A DNA stretch of 64,000 bases from Streptacidiphilus sp. 4-A2 (lineage in GTDB: Bacteria; Actinomycetota; Actinomycetes; Streptomycetales; Streptomycetaceae). This document shows positions 1 through 8,953 of this stretch, in pieces. A program made the translations under genes and the position numbers. The notes below the pieces were generated by a model, which was not told the origin of the DNA, searched no databases, and saw only the letters and a list, made by a program, of their open reading frames with translations. Numbering within the stretch: position 1 is the stretch's first letter; each line of letters opens with the position of its first letter. The stretch is from assembly GCA_014284505.1 (NCBI GenBank), contig JAAFYY010000001.1:6993845-7057844 (forward strand), in the 5' to 3' direction.

Positions 1-52
1 GCTCCACCGCCCGGCGGCGGGCCCCGGCCGTCAGCCGGGACCCGCCACCTCA

Positions 53-160
53 GCCCCTCCGGACCGGGGAGCCGGCCTCAGCCCCTCCGGACCGGGGAGC
101 CGGCCTCAGCCCCGGCGTCCGCCGGGACTCCAGCCTCAGCCCCGGCGTCCGCCGGGACGA
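53..160. repeat. Tandem repeats at the 3' end of vdh
   Basis: Two units of about 28 bp (starting 'cagcccctccggaccgggga') are followed by two similar units containing 'cagccccggcgtccgccggg'. They encode the repeated tail PADAGAEAG of the dehydrogenase and run past its stop codon. This looks like recent repeat growth at the gene end. Confidence 0.8.
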
Positions 161-1280
161 GGATCGAGCGCAGCCGGCCGACATCGGCCATCCGGCGCTC
201 GGCGAGCCGGTCGGCGGCGACCGCCGGCGGCACGCCGTCGGCCTCGGCCCGGGCGAAGATCTCCAGGGTGGTGTCGTAGATCTTCGCGGCCTTGGCCTTG
301 GCCCGGTCGAAGACGAAGCCGCCGATCTCGTCCGCGACCTGGATCACCCCGCCCGCGTTCACCAGGTAGTCGGGCGCATACAGGATGCCCCGGTCGGCCA
401 GGTCCTTCTCCACGCCCGCGTGGGCCAGCTGGTTGTTGGCCGCCCCGCAGACCACCGTCGCGGTCAGGGCGGCCACGGTGGCGTCGTTCAGGGCGCCACC
501 GAGCGCACAGGGGGCGTAGACGTCCAGATTGGCCCGGATCAGCGCCTCGGTGTCGGCGGCGACCTCCACCCCGGGGTGTGCGGCGCGGATCCGCTCCACC
601 GCGTCCGGGCGGACATCGGTGATCACGACCTGCGCGCCGTCCTCGACCAGGTGCCCGACCAGGTAGTGGCCGACCTTGCCGATCCCGGACACCCCCACCC
701 GGCGTCCGGCCAGGGTGGGTGCGCCCCAGCGGTGCTGGGCGCAGGCCCGCATCGCCTGGAACACGCCGAAGGCGGTCAGCACCGAGGAGTCGCCGGCCCC
801 GCCGTACTCCGGCGAGCGGCCGGTCACGTAGTCGCACTCGCGGGCGATGACGTCCATGTCGGCGACGTAGGTGCCGACGTCGCAGGCGGTGATGTAGCGG
901 CCGCCCAGGGACTGCACGAAGCGGCCGTAGGCGCGCAGCAGCGCCTCGGTCTTGATTCCGCCCTCGGTGATGTGGGCCGGGTCGCCTATGATCACCGCCT
1001 TGCCGCCGCCGAGGTCGAGCCCGGCCAGGGCGTTCTTGTAGGACATCCCGCGGGCCAGGTTCAGGGCGTCCTGGACGGCCTCCTCCTCGGAGGCGTAGGG
1101 TGAACCGGGTGCCGCCCAGAGCGGGGCCCAGTGCCGTGGAATGCAGGGCGATGACGGCCTTGAGGCCGCTGTCCCGGTCATGGCAGAGGACGACCTGCTC
1201 GTGGCTGTCGCCGGGGCGGTCGAAGAATCCGAAGCGAAGATCCGGCGCAGTACGCCGGAACCGTTCTGGACGTCGGTCAC
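78..1280 (-). CDS. vdh: Valine (branched-chain amino acid) dehydrogenase
   Basis: NAD-dependent oxidative deamination of valine, leucine and isoleucine to 2-oxo acids, a cytosolic step that feeds branched-chain acyl-CoA precursors. The Glu/Leu/Phe/Val dehydrogenase core is clear: [11 protein letters not shown] with the catalytic lysine region, [12 protein letters not shown], the Rossmann motif GIGKVGHYL and the conserved [12 protein letters not shown]. The first 60 residues are scrambled by two one-base losses (near 1230 and 1100); in the right frames the expected [20 protein letters not shown] is encoded. The C-terminus has a repeat-derived tail absent from usual family members. The neighbourhood (vdh, hypothetical gene, bldC) matches the order known in Streptomyces coelicolor (SCO4089-SCO4091). 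Confidence 0.93.
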   Translation of the reverse strand: MTDVQNGSGVLRRIFASDSSTAPATATSRSSSAMTGTAASRPSSPCIPRHWAPLWAAPGSPYASEEEAVQDALNLARGMSYKNALAGLDLGGGKAVIIGDPAHITEGGIKTEALLRAYGRFVQSLGGRYITACDVGTYVADMDVIARECDYVTGRSPEYGGAGDSSVLTAFGVFQAMRACAQHRWGAPTLAGRRVGVSGIGKVGHYLVGHLVEDGAQVVITDVRPDAVERIRAAHPGVEVAADTEALIRANLDVYAPCALGGALNDATVAALTATVVCGAANNQLAHAGVEKDLADRGILYAPDYLVNAGGVIQVADEIGGFVFDRAKAKAAKIYDTTLEIFARAEADGVPPAVAADRLAERRMADVGRLRSILVPADAGAEAGVPADAGAEAGSPVRRG

Positions 1281-1483
1281 TGTGGTGACTCCATGTCGTT
1301 GTCGGCTGCGCCCACGGCGTGTGGTGTGGACGCGGCCCCGGGCGGGGCTCGTGGTGGAGCTCCGCCGGAGGCTGTCAGCAGATTAGATCCCCGGGGCCGG
1401 TACCGGGGAGCGGATGTCCAAGACCTGGGGCGCACGGGCGGAGGCTGCGCTTCCGGGCCACGGGAGCACGCCGCCGTGCGACG

Positions 1484-2435
1484 ATGCGGGACGTGCCTAC
1501 ATTGCGGACCTCGGTGCGGCCCCCCTATGCCGCCTACTTGCGCGTGTACGAGCCGCTGACGGCCTTTCCGGAGCCGGAGCGCTCGTACTGGCAGGGTTAC
1601 GCCGAGGAGCGCCGTGACCCGGCCGGAGAGCGGCGGACCGCCCTGGACGAGGGCCGGCGCCGGCTGGCCGACCTGATCGCGATGCCGCCGATGGCGGTGC
1701 CCGAGCGGGAGAGCCGGGACGCCTTTGTGCCACGAGCTGGACGGGGTGGTCTACCTCTGCCCGTGGCGGACCCGGCTGCGCAGCTGGATCGCCCTGGACG
1801 AGCTCCGGGAGACGCTCCCGGCGACGCTGCTGGACGCCGTGGTGCCGCCGGTGGTCAGGGCCCAGGCGGAGGCCGACTGGGACCGCTGGCGGGCCCGGCA
1901 CCCGGACGGGCGGCCGTGGATCCTGACCAGCACCTGGAACGTCCCGGTCTCCTGGTTCCTGCTGTTCGAGGACGGCGAGCGGGAGTTCGTCCCGGGCCGG
2001 CTGCCGGAGCAGCAGACCGCGGTGGAGGCCGGGGCGGAGGTCGAGGTGGTGGAGGTACCGGAGGACGAAGAGGGCGCGAGCCTTCCGTCCGCGCCGGTGC
2101 TGCGCTACCGCACGCCCATGTCGCACGCCCGTCGCCGCTTCGCCCGGGGTTTCCGGGTGCTCCGGGAGAACCTGGACGACGGCCCGCTGGTGGACGCGGT
2201 GGAAGAGGTCGGCCGCTGGCTGGAGGAGTTCCATCCGCGCTCGCTGGTGGAGCTGGACTACGGCGGGCTGGTCCACGCGGTGTCCGAGGCATCCCTGGCG
2301 GAGGACCACACCGCGCGCGAGGTCGCGGCCGGGGTGGCCGCGCTGCGTGAGGGCGACTCGATGCGGGCGGCCCGCTCCTATCGCGCCATCACCGACCGCT
2401 GGCGGCGGATTCAGGAGCTCCAGTACGCCAACTGA
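1484..2435 (+). CDS. Conserved hypothetical protein between vdh and bldC
   Basis: About 317 residues with no recognised domain. It starts MRDVPTLRTSVRPPYAAYL and ends ITDRWRRIQELQYAN. A frame change near 1725-1730 splits it into two readable halves that clearly belong together. The protein is acidic in the middle (run of E/D/V around residue 185), has no signal peptide or membrane segment, and ends in a helical, arginine-rich stretch. Its place between vdh and bldC corresponds to SCO4090 of S. coelicolor, a protein of unknown function. ATG 1484 was chosen because the conserved-looking region begins directly after it; an earlier in-frame start cannot be excluded. Confidence 0.75.
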
Positions 2436-3036
2436 GCTGCTCTGACCTGGGGGCATCGCCCGCCGGAGGGCGCCGACGGGGTTGTGGCGGGCTTCCGCCA
2501 CGACCGATTGCGCCATGGTCGAACACGGGAGCTGTCGGACACGCGTGGCATCCTTCCCTCATGTGCCACAGGGCCCCTTATCCCCCACCCACAAGGGACC
2601 AACCTCGCGGATCGGGTCAATACCCCACGAACGTGACGTGACTCACCGTTGACGCGAAGTACTCCGAGCGTGCCAAAATAGGACAACCAGCCCCACTGTG
2701 GATTGTTCCGGCACCTTCGGAACGCTTCGCAGGGGATTGGACGTCTTCACGGGGAGCGGGGGGTCTGGCGCATGAATGGCCATGACCGATCGTCACACCG
2801 GGGTGACTGTCCGCTATGGCATGGTCCATCTCCATCCGTCGACCTTGAACCCGGAGGGGTCAATTCCGACGGTTTGGCCGATGGGGCTGGACGGATGGTG
2901 TAGTTGTAGTGCCGAGGACAAGCCGTTCGTCCTATTACCGACTTGGTCGGCGTGCGCCATTTCGGGCATCCCGGTCCAAGGTGCAGAATTTGAAGGAAAG
3001 AACCGTGTTGGTTCGGTTCTCCCGAGGAGGCCGCTC
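2436..3036. other. 600-bp gene-free region upstream of bldC
   Basis: No convincing gene. It holds a hairpin after the hypothetical gene (GTGGCGGGC/GCTTCCGCCAC type, about 2481-2504), a small hairpin near 2706-2722, and an inverted repeat AGAACCG (2999-3005) / CGGTTCT (3014-3020) just before the bldC ribosome-binding site GAGGAGG (3024-3030). A long leader is consistent with bldC being under complex control. Confidence 0.6.
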
Positions 3037-3243
3037 ATGACCGCTCGCACCCCTGATGCCGAACCGCTGCTGACGCCGGCTGAGGTTGCCACCATGTTCC
3101 GCGTTGACCCTAAGACGGTCACTCGCTGGGCCAAGGCGGGCAAGCTCACGTCGATCCGTACGCTCGGTGGGCATCGTCGTTACCGCGAGGCCGAGGTTCG
3201 CGCGCTGCTGGCGGGTATCCCCCAGCAGCGTGGCGAAGTCTGA
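3037..3243 (+). CDS. bldC: BldC, MerR-like developmental DNA-binding protein
   Basis: 68-residue single-domain regulator with a MerR-type winged helix-turn-helix (LLTPAEVATMFRVDPKTV, then TRWAKAGKLTSIRTLGG and HRRYREAEVRALL) and no effector domain. It is practically identical to BldC of S. coelicolor (SCO4091), which binds direct repeats cooperatively and holds back sporulation during vegetative growth. Start ATG is preceded by a perfect GAGGAGG site seven bases away. It is monocistronic: a strong terminator follows at 3348. Confidence 0.98.
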   Translation: MTARTPDAEPLLTPAEVATMFRVDPKTVTRWAKAGKLTSIRTLGGHRRYREAEVRALLAGIPQQRGEV

Positions 3244-3347
3244 CGCCGAGCACAGCCTGAGAAACACCCTCCTGCTATTGCGTCGGCTGCCCCGCTCAGG
3301 GGCATGACCGTTCGGCACGCGGTAAATGGAGGATCTTGAAAAAGCGT

Positions 3348-3391
3348 GAAGCCGCACCGAACTCCGCCGGGTTCGGTGCGGCTTCGTTTTT
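3348..3391 (+). terminator. Rho-independent terminator after bldC
   Basis: Perfect stem GAAGCCGCACCGAAC / GTTCGGTGCGGCTTC with an 8-base loop, followed by GTTTTT. Confidence 0.92.
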
Positions 3392-3517
3392 GCGTTCGGA
3401 GGGGCTCGTTCCGTCGTGCGGGGCACGGGCGGAATGGCTGTGCAATTGTATATATTAAATTGGCTGCCGAGATGGGGGCGTCTGGGGCAGATAGATCTTA
3501 TGCACACACAAGTGACG

Positions 3518-3535
3518 CCGGTCACATGTGACCGG
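3518..3535. promoter_or_regulatory. 18-bp perfect palindrome
   Basis: CCGGTCACATGTGACCGG is perfectly symmetrical and lies in the gap between bldC and tRNA-Asp, next to an unusually AT-rich patch (3445-3465, 'ttgtatatattaaatt'). It resembles an operator for a dimeric regulator; which one is unknown. Confidence 0.45.
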
Positions 3536-3564
3536 GGGATCCCGAAGGACAACCCGGGAGACGA

Positions 3565-3598
3565 GAAGAGCCCGGATCCGTACGGATCCGGGCTCTTC
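3565..3598 (-). terminator. Terminator of tRNA-Asp
   Basis: 34-bp perfect inverted repeat (GAAGAGCCCGGATCCGT and its complement) directly downstream of the tRNA-Asp gene on the minus strand. Confidence 0.85.
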
Positions 3599-3603
3599 GC
3601 AGG

Positions 3604-3677
3604 CGACCTCGACGGGACTTGAACCCGCGACCTCCACCTTGACAGGGTGGCGAGCTAACCAACTGCTCCACGAGGCC
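3604..3677 (-). tRNA. tRNA-Asp (GTC)
   Basis: Full 74-nt cloverleaf: acceptor GGCCTCG / CGAGGTC, anticodon loop CTGTCAA (anticodon GTC), T-arm GCGGGTTCAAGTCCCGT, discriminator G. CCA is not encoded. Confidence 0.96.
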
Positions 3678-3799
3678 ATGCGCGCCGCGCTTTTCTGTGC
3701 GACAACGGAACTGTACTCCATCCCGGGGGTCGAGGTCGAACCGTCGCCGTCGGCCCCGACGGTCGGTCCGCAGGTGGGCGCGGTAGCGCCGTTGAGCGG

Positions 3800-4534
3800 T
3801 CAGACCCCGGAGGCCCCGAGCAGTGTCCCGGCCGCGTAGGTGACCGCCATGGCCAGCGCCCCGCCCGCGACATTGCGCAGTACGGCCGGCCGTACCGGGG
3901 CCCGGCCCATCCGGGCGCTGCCCCAGCCGCAGCAGGCCAGCGCCAGCAGGACACACGCCACGGTGATCCACAGCCGCAGGTCCTTGGGCGGCAGCACGAT
4001 CGCCAGCAGCGGCAGCAGCGCGCCCGCGGTGAAGGAGAGGAAGCTCGCCCAGGCGGCGTGCCAGGGGTTGGCCAGCCCGTCCGGGTCGATGCCCAGCTCG
4101 GTCTCCGCGTGCGCGCCCAGGGCGTCGTGCCGGGTCAGCTGGACCGCGACCTCGGCGGCCAGCTCGGCCGTCAGGCCCTTCTGCCGGTACAGCCCGGCGA
4201 GTTCCTCCAGCTCCGCCTGCGGGGTCCGGCTGAGCTCGCGGCGCTCCTCGTCCAGCGCGGCCTGCTCGGAGTCGCGCTGGGTGCTGACCGAGACGTACTC
4301 CCCGGCCGCCATCGACAGCGACCCGGCCAGCAGCCCGGCCAGCCCGGCGGTGAGCAGCGCGTCCGCGGAGGCGTTCGCCCCGGCGACGCCGACCACCAGA
4401 CCGGCCGTGGAGACCACCCCGTCGTTGGCCCCCAGGACGGCCGCGCGCAGCCAGTTCAGCCGCCCGCTGAGCCCCTCCCCGTGGTGCGGCTCGTAGTGGC
4501 CCGGCTCGCCCTCGTCCGCCTCGTCATAGGTCAC
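3800..4534 (-). CDS. VIT1/CCC1-family membrane transporter
   Basis: 244-residue integral membrane protein of the VIT family, which exports or stores Fe2+/Mn2+. Signature sequences are ANDGVVSTAGLVVGVAGA near the N-terminus, GSLSMAAGEYVSVSTQRDSE (TM2 and the start of the cytosolic metal-binding helices), and TM pairs at about 150-175, 178-198 and 210-240. The central acidic helical part (DEERRELSRTPQAELEELA) fits the metal-binding domain. Start chosen: GTG 4534, giving MTYDEADEGEPGHY; no better start is in frame. Unbroken reading frame. Stands alone, minus strand. Confidence 0.9.
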   Translation of the reverse strand: MTYDEADEGEPGHYEPHHGEGLSGRLNWLRAAVLGANDGVVSTAGLVVGVAGANASADALLTAGLAGLLAGSLSMAAGEYVSVSTQRDSEQAALDEERRELSRTPQAELEELAGLYRQKGLTAELAAEVAVQLTRHDALGAHAETELGIDPDGLANPWHAAWASFLSFTAGALLPLLAIVLPPKDLRLWITVACVLLALACCGWGSARMGRAPVRPAVLRNVAGGALAMAVTYAAGTLLGASGV

Positions 4535-4646
4535 TTCGGGAGTCTCGCATCCACGGCGGCGATCGCCGCGGCGGCGGCACCGGCTTCGCGCCGGACGGGT
4601 CCGCCGCGGTGGGGGTTCGCCGCGGTGGCGAGCGCCGCCGTGGGGT

Positions 4647-5009
4647 TCAGCTGAGCAGGGCGTATCCGGCGAAGGCGGCGGCCAGGCCGAACAGCAGGCT
4701 GCCGACCACATTCAGCCCGGCCTCGGCCAGCGAGCCGTCCTCCAGCAGCCGCATGGTCTCGAAGGAGAAGGTCGAGAAGGTGGTCAGCCCGCCGCAGAAG
4801 CCGGTGCCCAGCAGCAGGCTGACGTTCCCGGACAGGTGCTGGTGCGTGGTGGCGGCGCCGACCGCGCCCAGGATGAACGCCCCGGAGACATTGATCAGCA
4901 GGGTCCCCAGCGGGAAGACGCTCCGGTGCCGGGTCTGCACCGCCCGGTCGGCCAGATAGCGGACCGGCGCGCCGATCATGCCGCCGAGAAAGACCATGAG
5001 CACGGGCAT
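4647..5009 (-). CDS. crcB2: Fluoride channel subunit FluC/CrcB (second)
   Basis: 120-residue four-TM fluoride channel subunit. It has the family motifs NVSGAF (pore asparagine in TM2) and GGLTTFSTFSFE (phenylalanine box and central Na+ site). Its ATG overlaps the stop of the upstream crcB gene as TGATG (5011-5007), so the two are translationally coupled; such pairs form antiparallel hetero- or homodimers that expel F-. Intact frame and normal length. Confidence 0.93.
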   Translation of the reverse strand: MPVLMVFLGGMIGAPVRYLADRAVQTRHRSVFPLGTLLINVSGAFILGAVGAATTHQHLSGNVSLLLGTGFCGGLTTFSTFSFETMRLLEDGSLAEAGLNVVGSLLFGLAAAFAGYALLS

Positions 5010-5731
5010 CAGCGGGATCCCGCCTTTCGGGAGTCGGTCGCGGGGACGGTCTCCGGGGCGTTGCCGCCGGTCCCGCGGTCGTTGTTCTCGGGCACCGGCA
5101 CGGTCGCGGTGCGCCCGGCCTCGTGGCGCAGCCGCGGCCCGCGCCGGACCGGCTTGTGGACGGCGAGCCGGGCCAGCACGATCCCGGTCCACACCGCGGC
5201 CAGCCCGGCCAGCAGGCTGGTCAGCGCATAGGCGTCGGCCCGGGCGAAGTGATGGGTGGCCAGCAGGCCCCGGGTCTCCGACATATAGGTGGAGAAGGTG
5301 GTGAACCCGCCGATGATGCCCACGCCGATGAACGGGCGGCGGTAGCGCTGCGGTGGCCAGACCTCGATGACCAGCACCATCAGCAGGCCCAGGGCCAGGC
5401 TGCCGAGGATGTTGGTGGTGAAGGTCGCCCAGGGGAAGCCGTCGGTGGGCGTCGGCCAGGCCCGGGCCATCCCGTACCGGGCGATGCTGCCCAGGCCGCC
5501 GCCGAGGGCGATCACGGCGATCACGTCCCACTCGCGGGGCCGCCCCGTCGGCGGCTCCTCCCGCAGGTCCGGGTCGACCGGTAGGGTTTCCGCGGGCAGC
5601 GGCGCCAGGGGCCGGGGCCCGGCGGGCAGGGTCTCGGCCGACCGCGGCTCCTTCGCGGCGGGATCCTCCGGGCCGGAAGGGTCGGCGGGGCCGGAAGGGT
5701 CGGCGGGACTGGAGGGGGTGCTGGGGGGCAT
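5009..5731 (-). CDS. crcB1: Fluoride channel subunit FluC/CrcB (first), with extended tails
   Basis: 240 residues, twice the usual length: a Pro/Ser/Ala/Glu-rich, probably disordered N-terminus (about 66 residues with repeated PADPSGP), a four-TM FluC core (ALGGGLGSIARYGMARAW, TTNILGSLALG, GGFTTFSTYMSE) and a basic, polar C-tail of about 45 residues. It is the first gene of a fluoride export operon with crcB2. A 38-aa open frame ends at its start codon, so the real N-terminus might be longer if a base was lost there. Likely fluoride-induced through the riboswitch at 5851-5947. Confidence 0.9.
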   Translation of the reverse strand: MPPSTPSSPADPSGPADPSGPEDPAAKEPRSAETLPAGPRPLAPLPAETLPVDPDLREEPPTGRPREWDVIAVIALGGGLGSIARYGMARAWPTPTDGFPWATFTTNILGSLALGLLMVLVIEVWPPQRYRRPFIGVGIIGGFTTFSTYMSETRGLLATHHFARADAYALTSLLAGLAAVWTGIVLARLAVHKPVRRGPRLRHEAGRTATVPVPENNDRGTGGNAPETVPATDSRKAGSR

Positions 5732-5847
5732 CAGCGCTCCTGGGTGCGTGCGTCGGCCGGGAACAGGCGCGGCCAGCTGCGGTGTCGGGAAGCGGGTGCG
5801 GCCGTCGCGGCGAGGGCCGACGGGACCGGTCGCGGGGATCGGGGCAT
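5731..5847 (-). CDS. 38-aa upstream ORF coupled to crcB1
   Basis: ATG 5847 follows TAGGAG at a good distance; the frame (MPRSPRPVPSALAATAAP...) ends in TGATG on the crcB1 start. It may be a leader peptide that carries riboswitch-controlled ribosomes into crcB1, or the true N-terminus of crcB1 separated by a missing base. Composition is Pro/Ala/Arg-rich like the crcB1 N-terminus, so both readings are open. Confidence 0.45.
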   Translation of the reverse strand: MPRSPRPVPSALAATAAPASRHRSWPRLFPADARTQER

Positions 5848-5850
5848 GGT

Positions 5851-5947
5851 TCTCCTACCTGAGTGCTAGGGCCGCCGATGGGCGACCGCCAGGTAGGGAC
5901 CGTTGGCGGCCGGTCGGCCGCGGTTGTCGGCGAGCCCCTCCGCCGTC
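5851..5947 (-). promoter_or_regulatory. Probable fluoride riboswitch (crcB motif), translational type
   Basis: On the minus strand GGCGGAGGGGCTCGCC (5944-5929) is followed by GACAACCGC, a GGCC-GACC-GGCC hairpin and AACGGTCCCTACC. This is the order of the crcB aptamer (GGCGAUGG..UCGCC, AACGC, hairpin, AAUGACUCCUAC). The 3' part CCTACCTG can pair with CAGGTAGG (about 5860-5853), whose continuation GGAG is the ribosome-binding site of the downstream ORF. Fluoride binding would free that site. Confidence 0.68.
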
Positions 5948-6033
5948 CCGCACAGGATAGCCAACGGCCGGCCGGTCGGGCGTCGGACGCCCGTGCCTCT
6001 TCGCCACGGGCAGCCGAACGCGGCCCGGCCGGG

Positions 6034-6130
6034 CTCAGGGCCAAGGCTCAGGACCAAGGCTCAGGGCCAAGGCGCCGGGCTCAGGGCCAAGGCGCCGGGC
6101 TCAGGGCCAAGGCGCCGGGCTCAGGCTCCG
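6034..6130. repeat. 20-bp tandem repeat, three perfect copies
   Basis: Unit 'tcagggccaaggcgccgggc' at 6061, 6081 and 6101, with two shorter degenerate units before it. The last copy abuts the stop codon of the TetR gene (6121). Confidence 0.85.
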
Positions 6131-6951
6131 GCGTCGGACGCGGCGTCGGCTCCGGCATAGGGCCCGGCGTCGGACGCGGCGTCCGGCGGGGTGGCCAGCC
6201 GGAGTGCCTCCACGGCCAGCTCCGGATCGCCCAGCAGCCCGGCCAGCCGCTGGAACAGCAGCCCGGTCGGGCCGTCGGCCCGTTCCTGGGCGAGGAAGGC
6301 GCGGAACACCGGCACCAGCTCCGGCTCGTAGGAGAGGCTCACCAGCAGCATCACCGCGAACTCCTGCACCAGCCGCAGTTGCAGCTCCTGCCGGGTCAGC
6401 CGCTCCGCCCGCGGCTGGCCGGCGTCCTGGTCCGCCAGCCAGACCAGCGCGGTGGTCTCGGCGTCGGCGATCCAGGCGCGGACCGCCAGTTGTACCCGGG
6501 CGCTGGCCGGGCAGGTCGAGATGGGAGACCACCTGCTCCATGGCCGCCTGCCGGACCCGGTCGATCACCGCGCCGGTACCGACGGTCGCGGTTGCCGAAC
6601 CACCGCGCAGCAGCGCCGCGAAGCCCGGGCCGTGGGACTCCACAAAGCCCAGGTAGCGGCCCATCACCCGGTGCAGCCGCTCGGACAGCGGGCCCTCGTG
6701 CGGCTCCTCGAAGAGCGCGGCCAGCTGCTCCCCGGCCCGGCGGATGGCCTCCTCGTAGAGGCCCTGCTTGCCCGGGAAGTAGTGGTACACCAGCGGCCGC
6801 GAGGCCCCCGCGGCTGCGGCGATCTCGTCGATCGACACTTCCTCGGGGCCTGCTTGGCAAAGAACTCCAGTGCTACGGCGATGAGTTGCTCACGCCGCTG
6901 CTCGACCCCGAGGCGGCGGCGCGGCGTCCGGGGGCTGGGTGATGCGCTCAT
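6121..6951 (-). CDS. TetR/AcrR-family transcriptional regulator
   Basis: About 276 residues. The N-terminal TetR HTH is plain: RREQLIAVALEFFAKQA, then SIDEIAAAAGASRPLVYHYF. The C-terminal ligand-binding half is divergent. Frame changes near 6845 (inside the HTH) and between about 6380 and 6520 break the gene; the final frame ends ...LATPPDAASDAGPYAGADAA. It lies last in, and directly downstream of, the minus-strand operon 11529-7014 with only about 60 bases between, so it probably controls that operon. Confidence 0.85.
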
Positions 6952-7013
6952 GCCCAACAGAGTAGGCGGCGAGGGGGGTTGGCAGCGGCTGAGCCGGTCG
7001 TCGGGCGAGGAGG

Positions 7014-8905
7014 TCAGAGGTCGAGCACCAGCTTCCCGCCCCGGCTGCGGGAGACGCAGATGAGCATGGAGTCGGCCCGCTCGCGCTCGGTGAGCGCCTC
7101 GCCGCGGTGGTCCGGGGTGCCGGCGAGCACCTTGGTCCGGCAGGTGCCGCAGAATCCCTGCTCGCAGGAGTAGGGGGTGTCCGGCAGCTGCTCGCGGACC
7201 GCCCGCAGCACGCTGCGGTCGGCGGGCACGGTCAACGTGAGCCCGCTGCGGGCGAGTTCCACCTCGACCTCGGCCGAGTCCGCCGCCGCGGCGGCGCCTT
7301 CGAGCGGGTGGAAGCGCTCCAGCCGGGCCTCGGTGCCGGGGCGCAGTCCGGCCAGCGCCGCCACCAGGGCGTCCATCAGCGGCTCCGGGCCGCAGACATG
7401 GACTGCCGCGTTCCCGGGGGCGGTGGTGAGCGCGGCGGCCAGGTCGGGCAGGCCCTCGCTGTCGGTGGTGACCACGCGGACCCGGCACTGCTCCGGATCC
7501 AGAGCACTGATCTCGTCCAGGAACGGCATGCTGGAACGAGAGCGCCCGACATAGAGCAGTTGCCAGTCGGCGCCGAGCGCGGCGACCTCGCGCAGCTTGG
7601 GCAGGATCGGCGTGATCCCGATGCCCCCGGCGACAAAGAAGTGCGGACCGCCCCGCTCCGCGCCCGCCGGGACCAGCGGGAAGCGGTTGCGCGGGTGGTG
7701 CGCGCCGATCCGGGCGCCCTCGGTGAGCGTGGCGTGGATCTGCCGTGATCCGCCCCGGCTGTCCTCGGTCAGCCGCACCGCGATCCGGTAGCTCCGCCGG
7801 TCGGCCGGGTCGCCGCAGAGCGAGTACTGCCGGATCAGGCCCGACTCCAGCAGCAGGTCCAGGTGCGCCCCGGGCTCCCAGGCGGGCAGTTCGCCGCCGT
7901 CCGCGGCGGCCAGCCGCAGCTCGGCCACGCCTTCGGCGGCCTCCCGCCGTCCGGTGACCACCAGCTCCAGGGCGGCCGGGGTCGGCCGCACCGCGCGGAC
8001 TGCCTCCTCCGCGGCCGCGACGGCCTCGGCCGCCGCCCGCGCGGCCGGTGAACCGGCCAGGTAGGCCAGCGCCTTGGCGGTGGAGCCCTCCTGGGTCGGG
8101 TGGTAGCGCCGCCGCAGATAGCGCGGCACGGCCGAGAAGATGTCCCTGGGCGCGGGCACCAGCTCGTCCTTGGCCGCCCGTACCCAGTCCCGGAGGTGCG
8201 GTTCGGCGGCCCTGCGCTCGGCCGGGCTCAGCTCCGGGTCGTTGGCGATGAAGAACTTCACCCCGCGCACCCACAGCCAGAACATGGTGGGGAACACCGT
8301 GGTCATGGTGCGCAGCCGGCGTCCGTAGCCGCCGTCCAGGTGCTGGAACACGTCGTAGGCCACCGAGCGGTGCTCGACCTCCTCCGCGCCGTGCCAGCGC
8401 AGCAGGTCGACCATGGTCGGGTCGGCGCCGAAGCGCTCGAAGCCGCGGGCGTCCAGCACCCACTTGCCGAGCACGGCGGTGTAGTGCTCGATCGCGGCGA
8501 TGATGGCGACCCGCTCCAGCAGCCACCACGTGCGGGCCAGCGGCGGCGCGGTGTCGTCGCCGAGCAGGTGCTCGAAGAACCAGTCCATCTGCGCGGTGTA
8601 GGGGGCCGGGTCGAGCCCCTGCGCCACCAGGTGGTCCAGCACGGTGGAGTGGGCCTGCGAGTGCACCGACTCCTGGCCGATGAAGCCGATCACGTCGTCG
8701 CGCAGCCGCTCGTCCCGGATCAGCGGCAGCACCTGCTTGTAGACGTCGACGAACCAGCGCTCGCGGCCGGGAGCAGCAGGTGCAGCACATTGATCATGTG
8801 GGTGGAGAAGGGGTCCCCGGGGACCCAGTGCAGCGGCGTGTCCTGCCAGTCGAAGGCGACACGGCGCGGTCGCAGGGGGGCGTGCTCGGTGGTGACGACG
8901 GTCAT
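7014..8905 (-). CDS. Fusion of PF10118-type metal-dependent hydrolase and ferredoxin-type oxidoreductase
   Basis: About 630 residues. N-terminal part (about 1-290) looks like the 'metal-dependent hydrolase' family PF10118: HWVPGDPFSTHMINVLHLLLP, GQESVHSQAHSTVLDHL, AIEHYTAVLG and HGAEEVEHRSVAYDVFQ carry His/Glu residues of a di-metal site. The C-terminal part (about 310-630) is a reductase of the phthalate dioxygenase reductase type: FAD domain with RQYSLCGDPAD, NAD domain with VAGGIGITPILPKL and CGPEPLMDALV, then a plant-type 2Fe-2S domain CEQGFCGTCRTK...CVS. The fusion would deliver NAD(P)H electrons to the di-metal site, suggesting an oxygenase rather than a hydrolase. One frame break near 8775. 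Overlapping operon context: follows the EphD-like gene by 50 bases. Confidence 0.85.
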
Positions 8906-8953
8906 CGGGTCCTCCTAGGTCCGGCTTTTCGGGGGTCAGGTCGCGGCGGGCGA

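Noticed and set aside
420-1103. Long plus-strand frame opposite vdh (and many similar long frames opposite other genes)
   Set aside because: Shadow of the real gene on the other strand; typical for DNA with very high GC at third positions. No own motifs or ribosome-binding sites.
6034-6130. CRISPR or attachment-site array
   Set aside because: Perfect head-to-tail 20-mers without spacers; simple tandem expansion.
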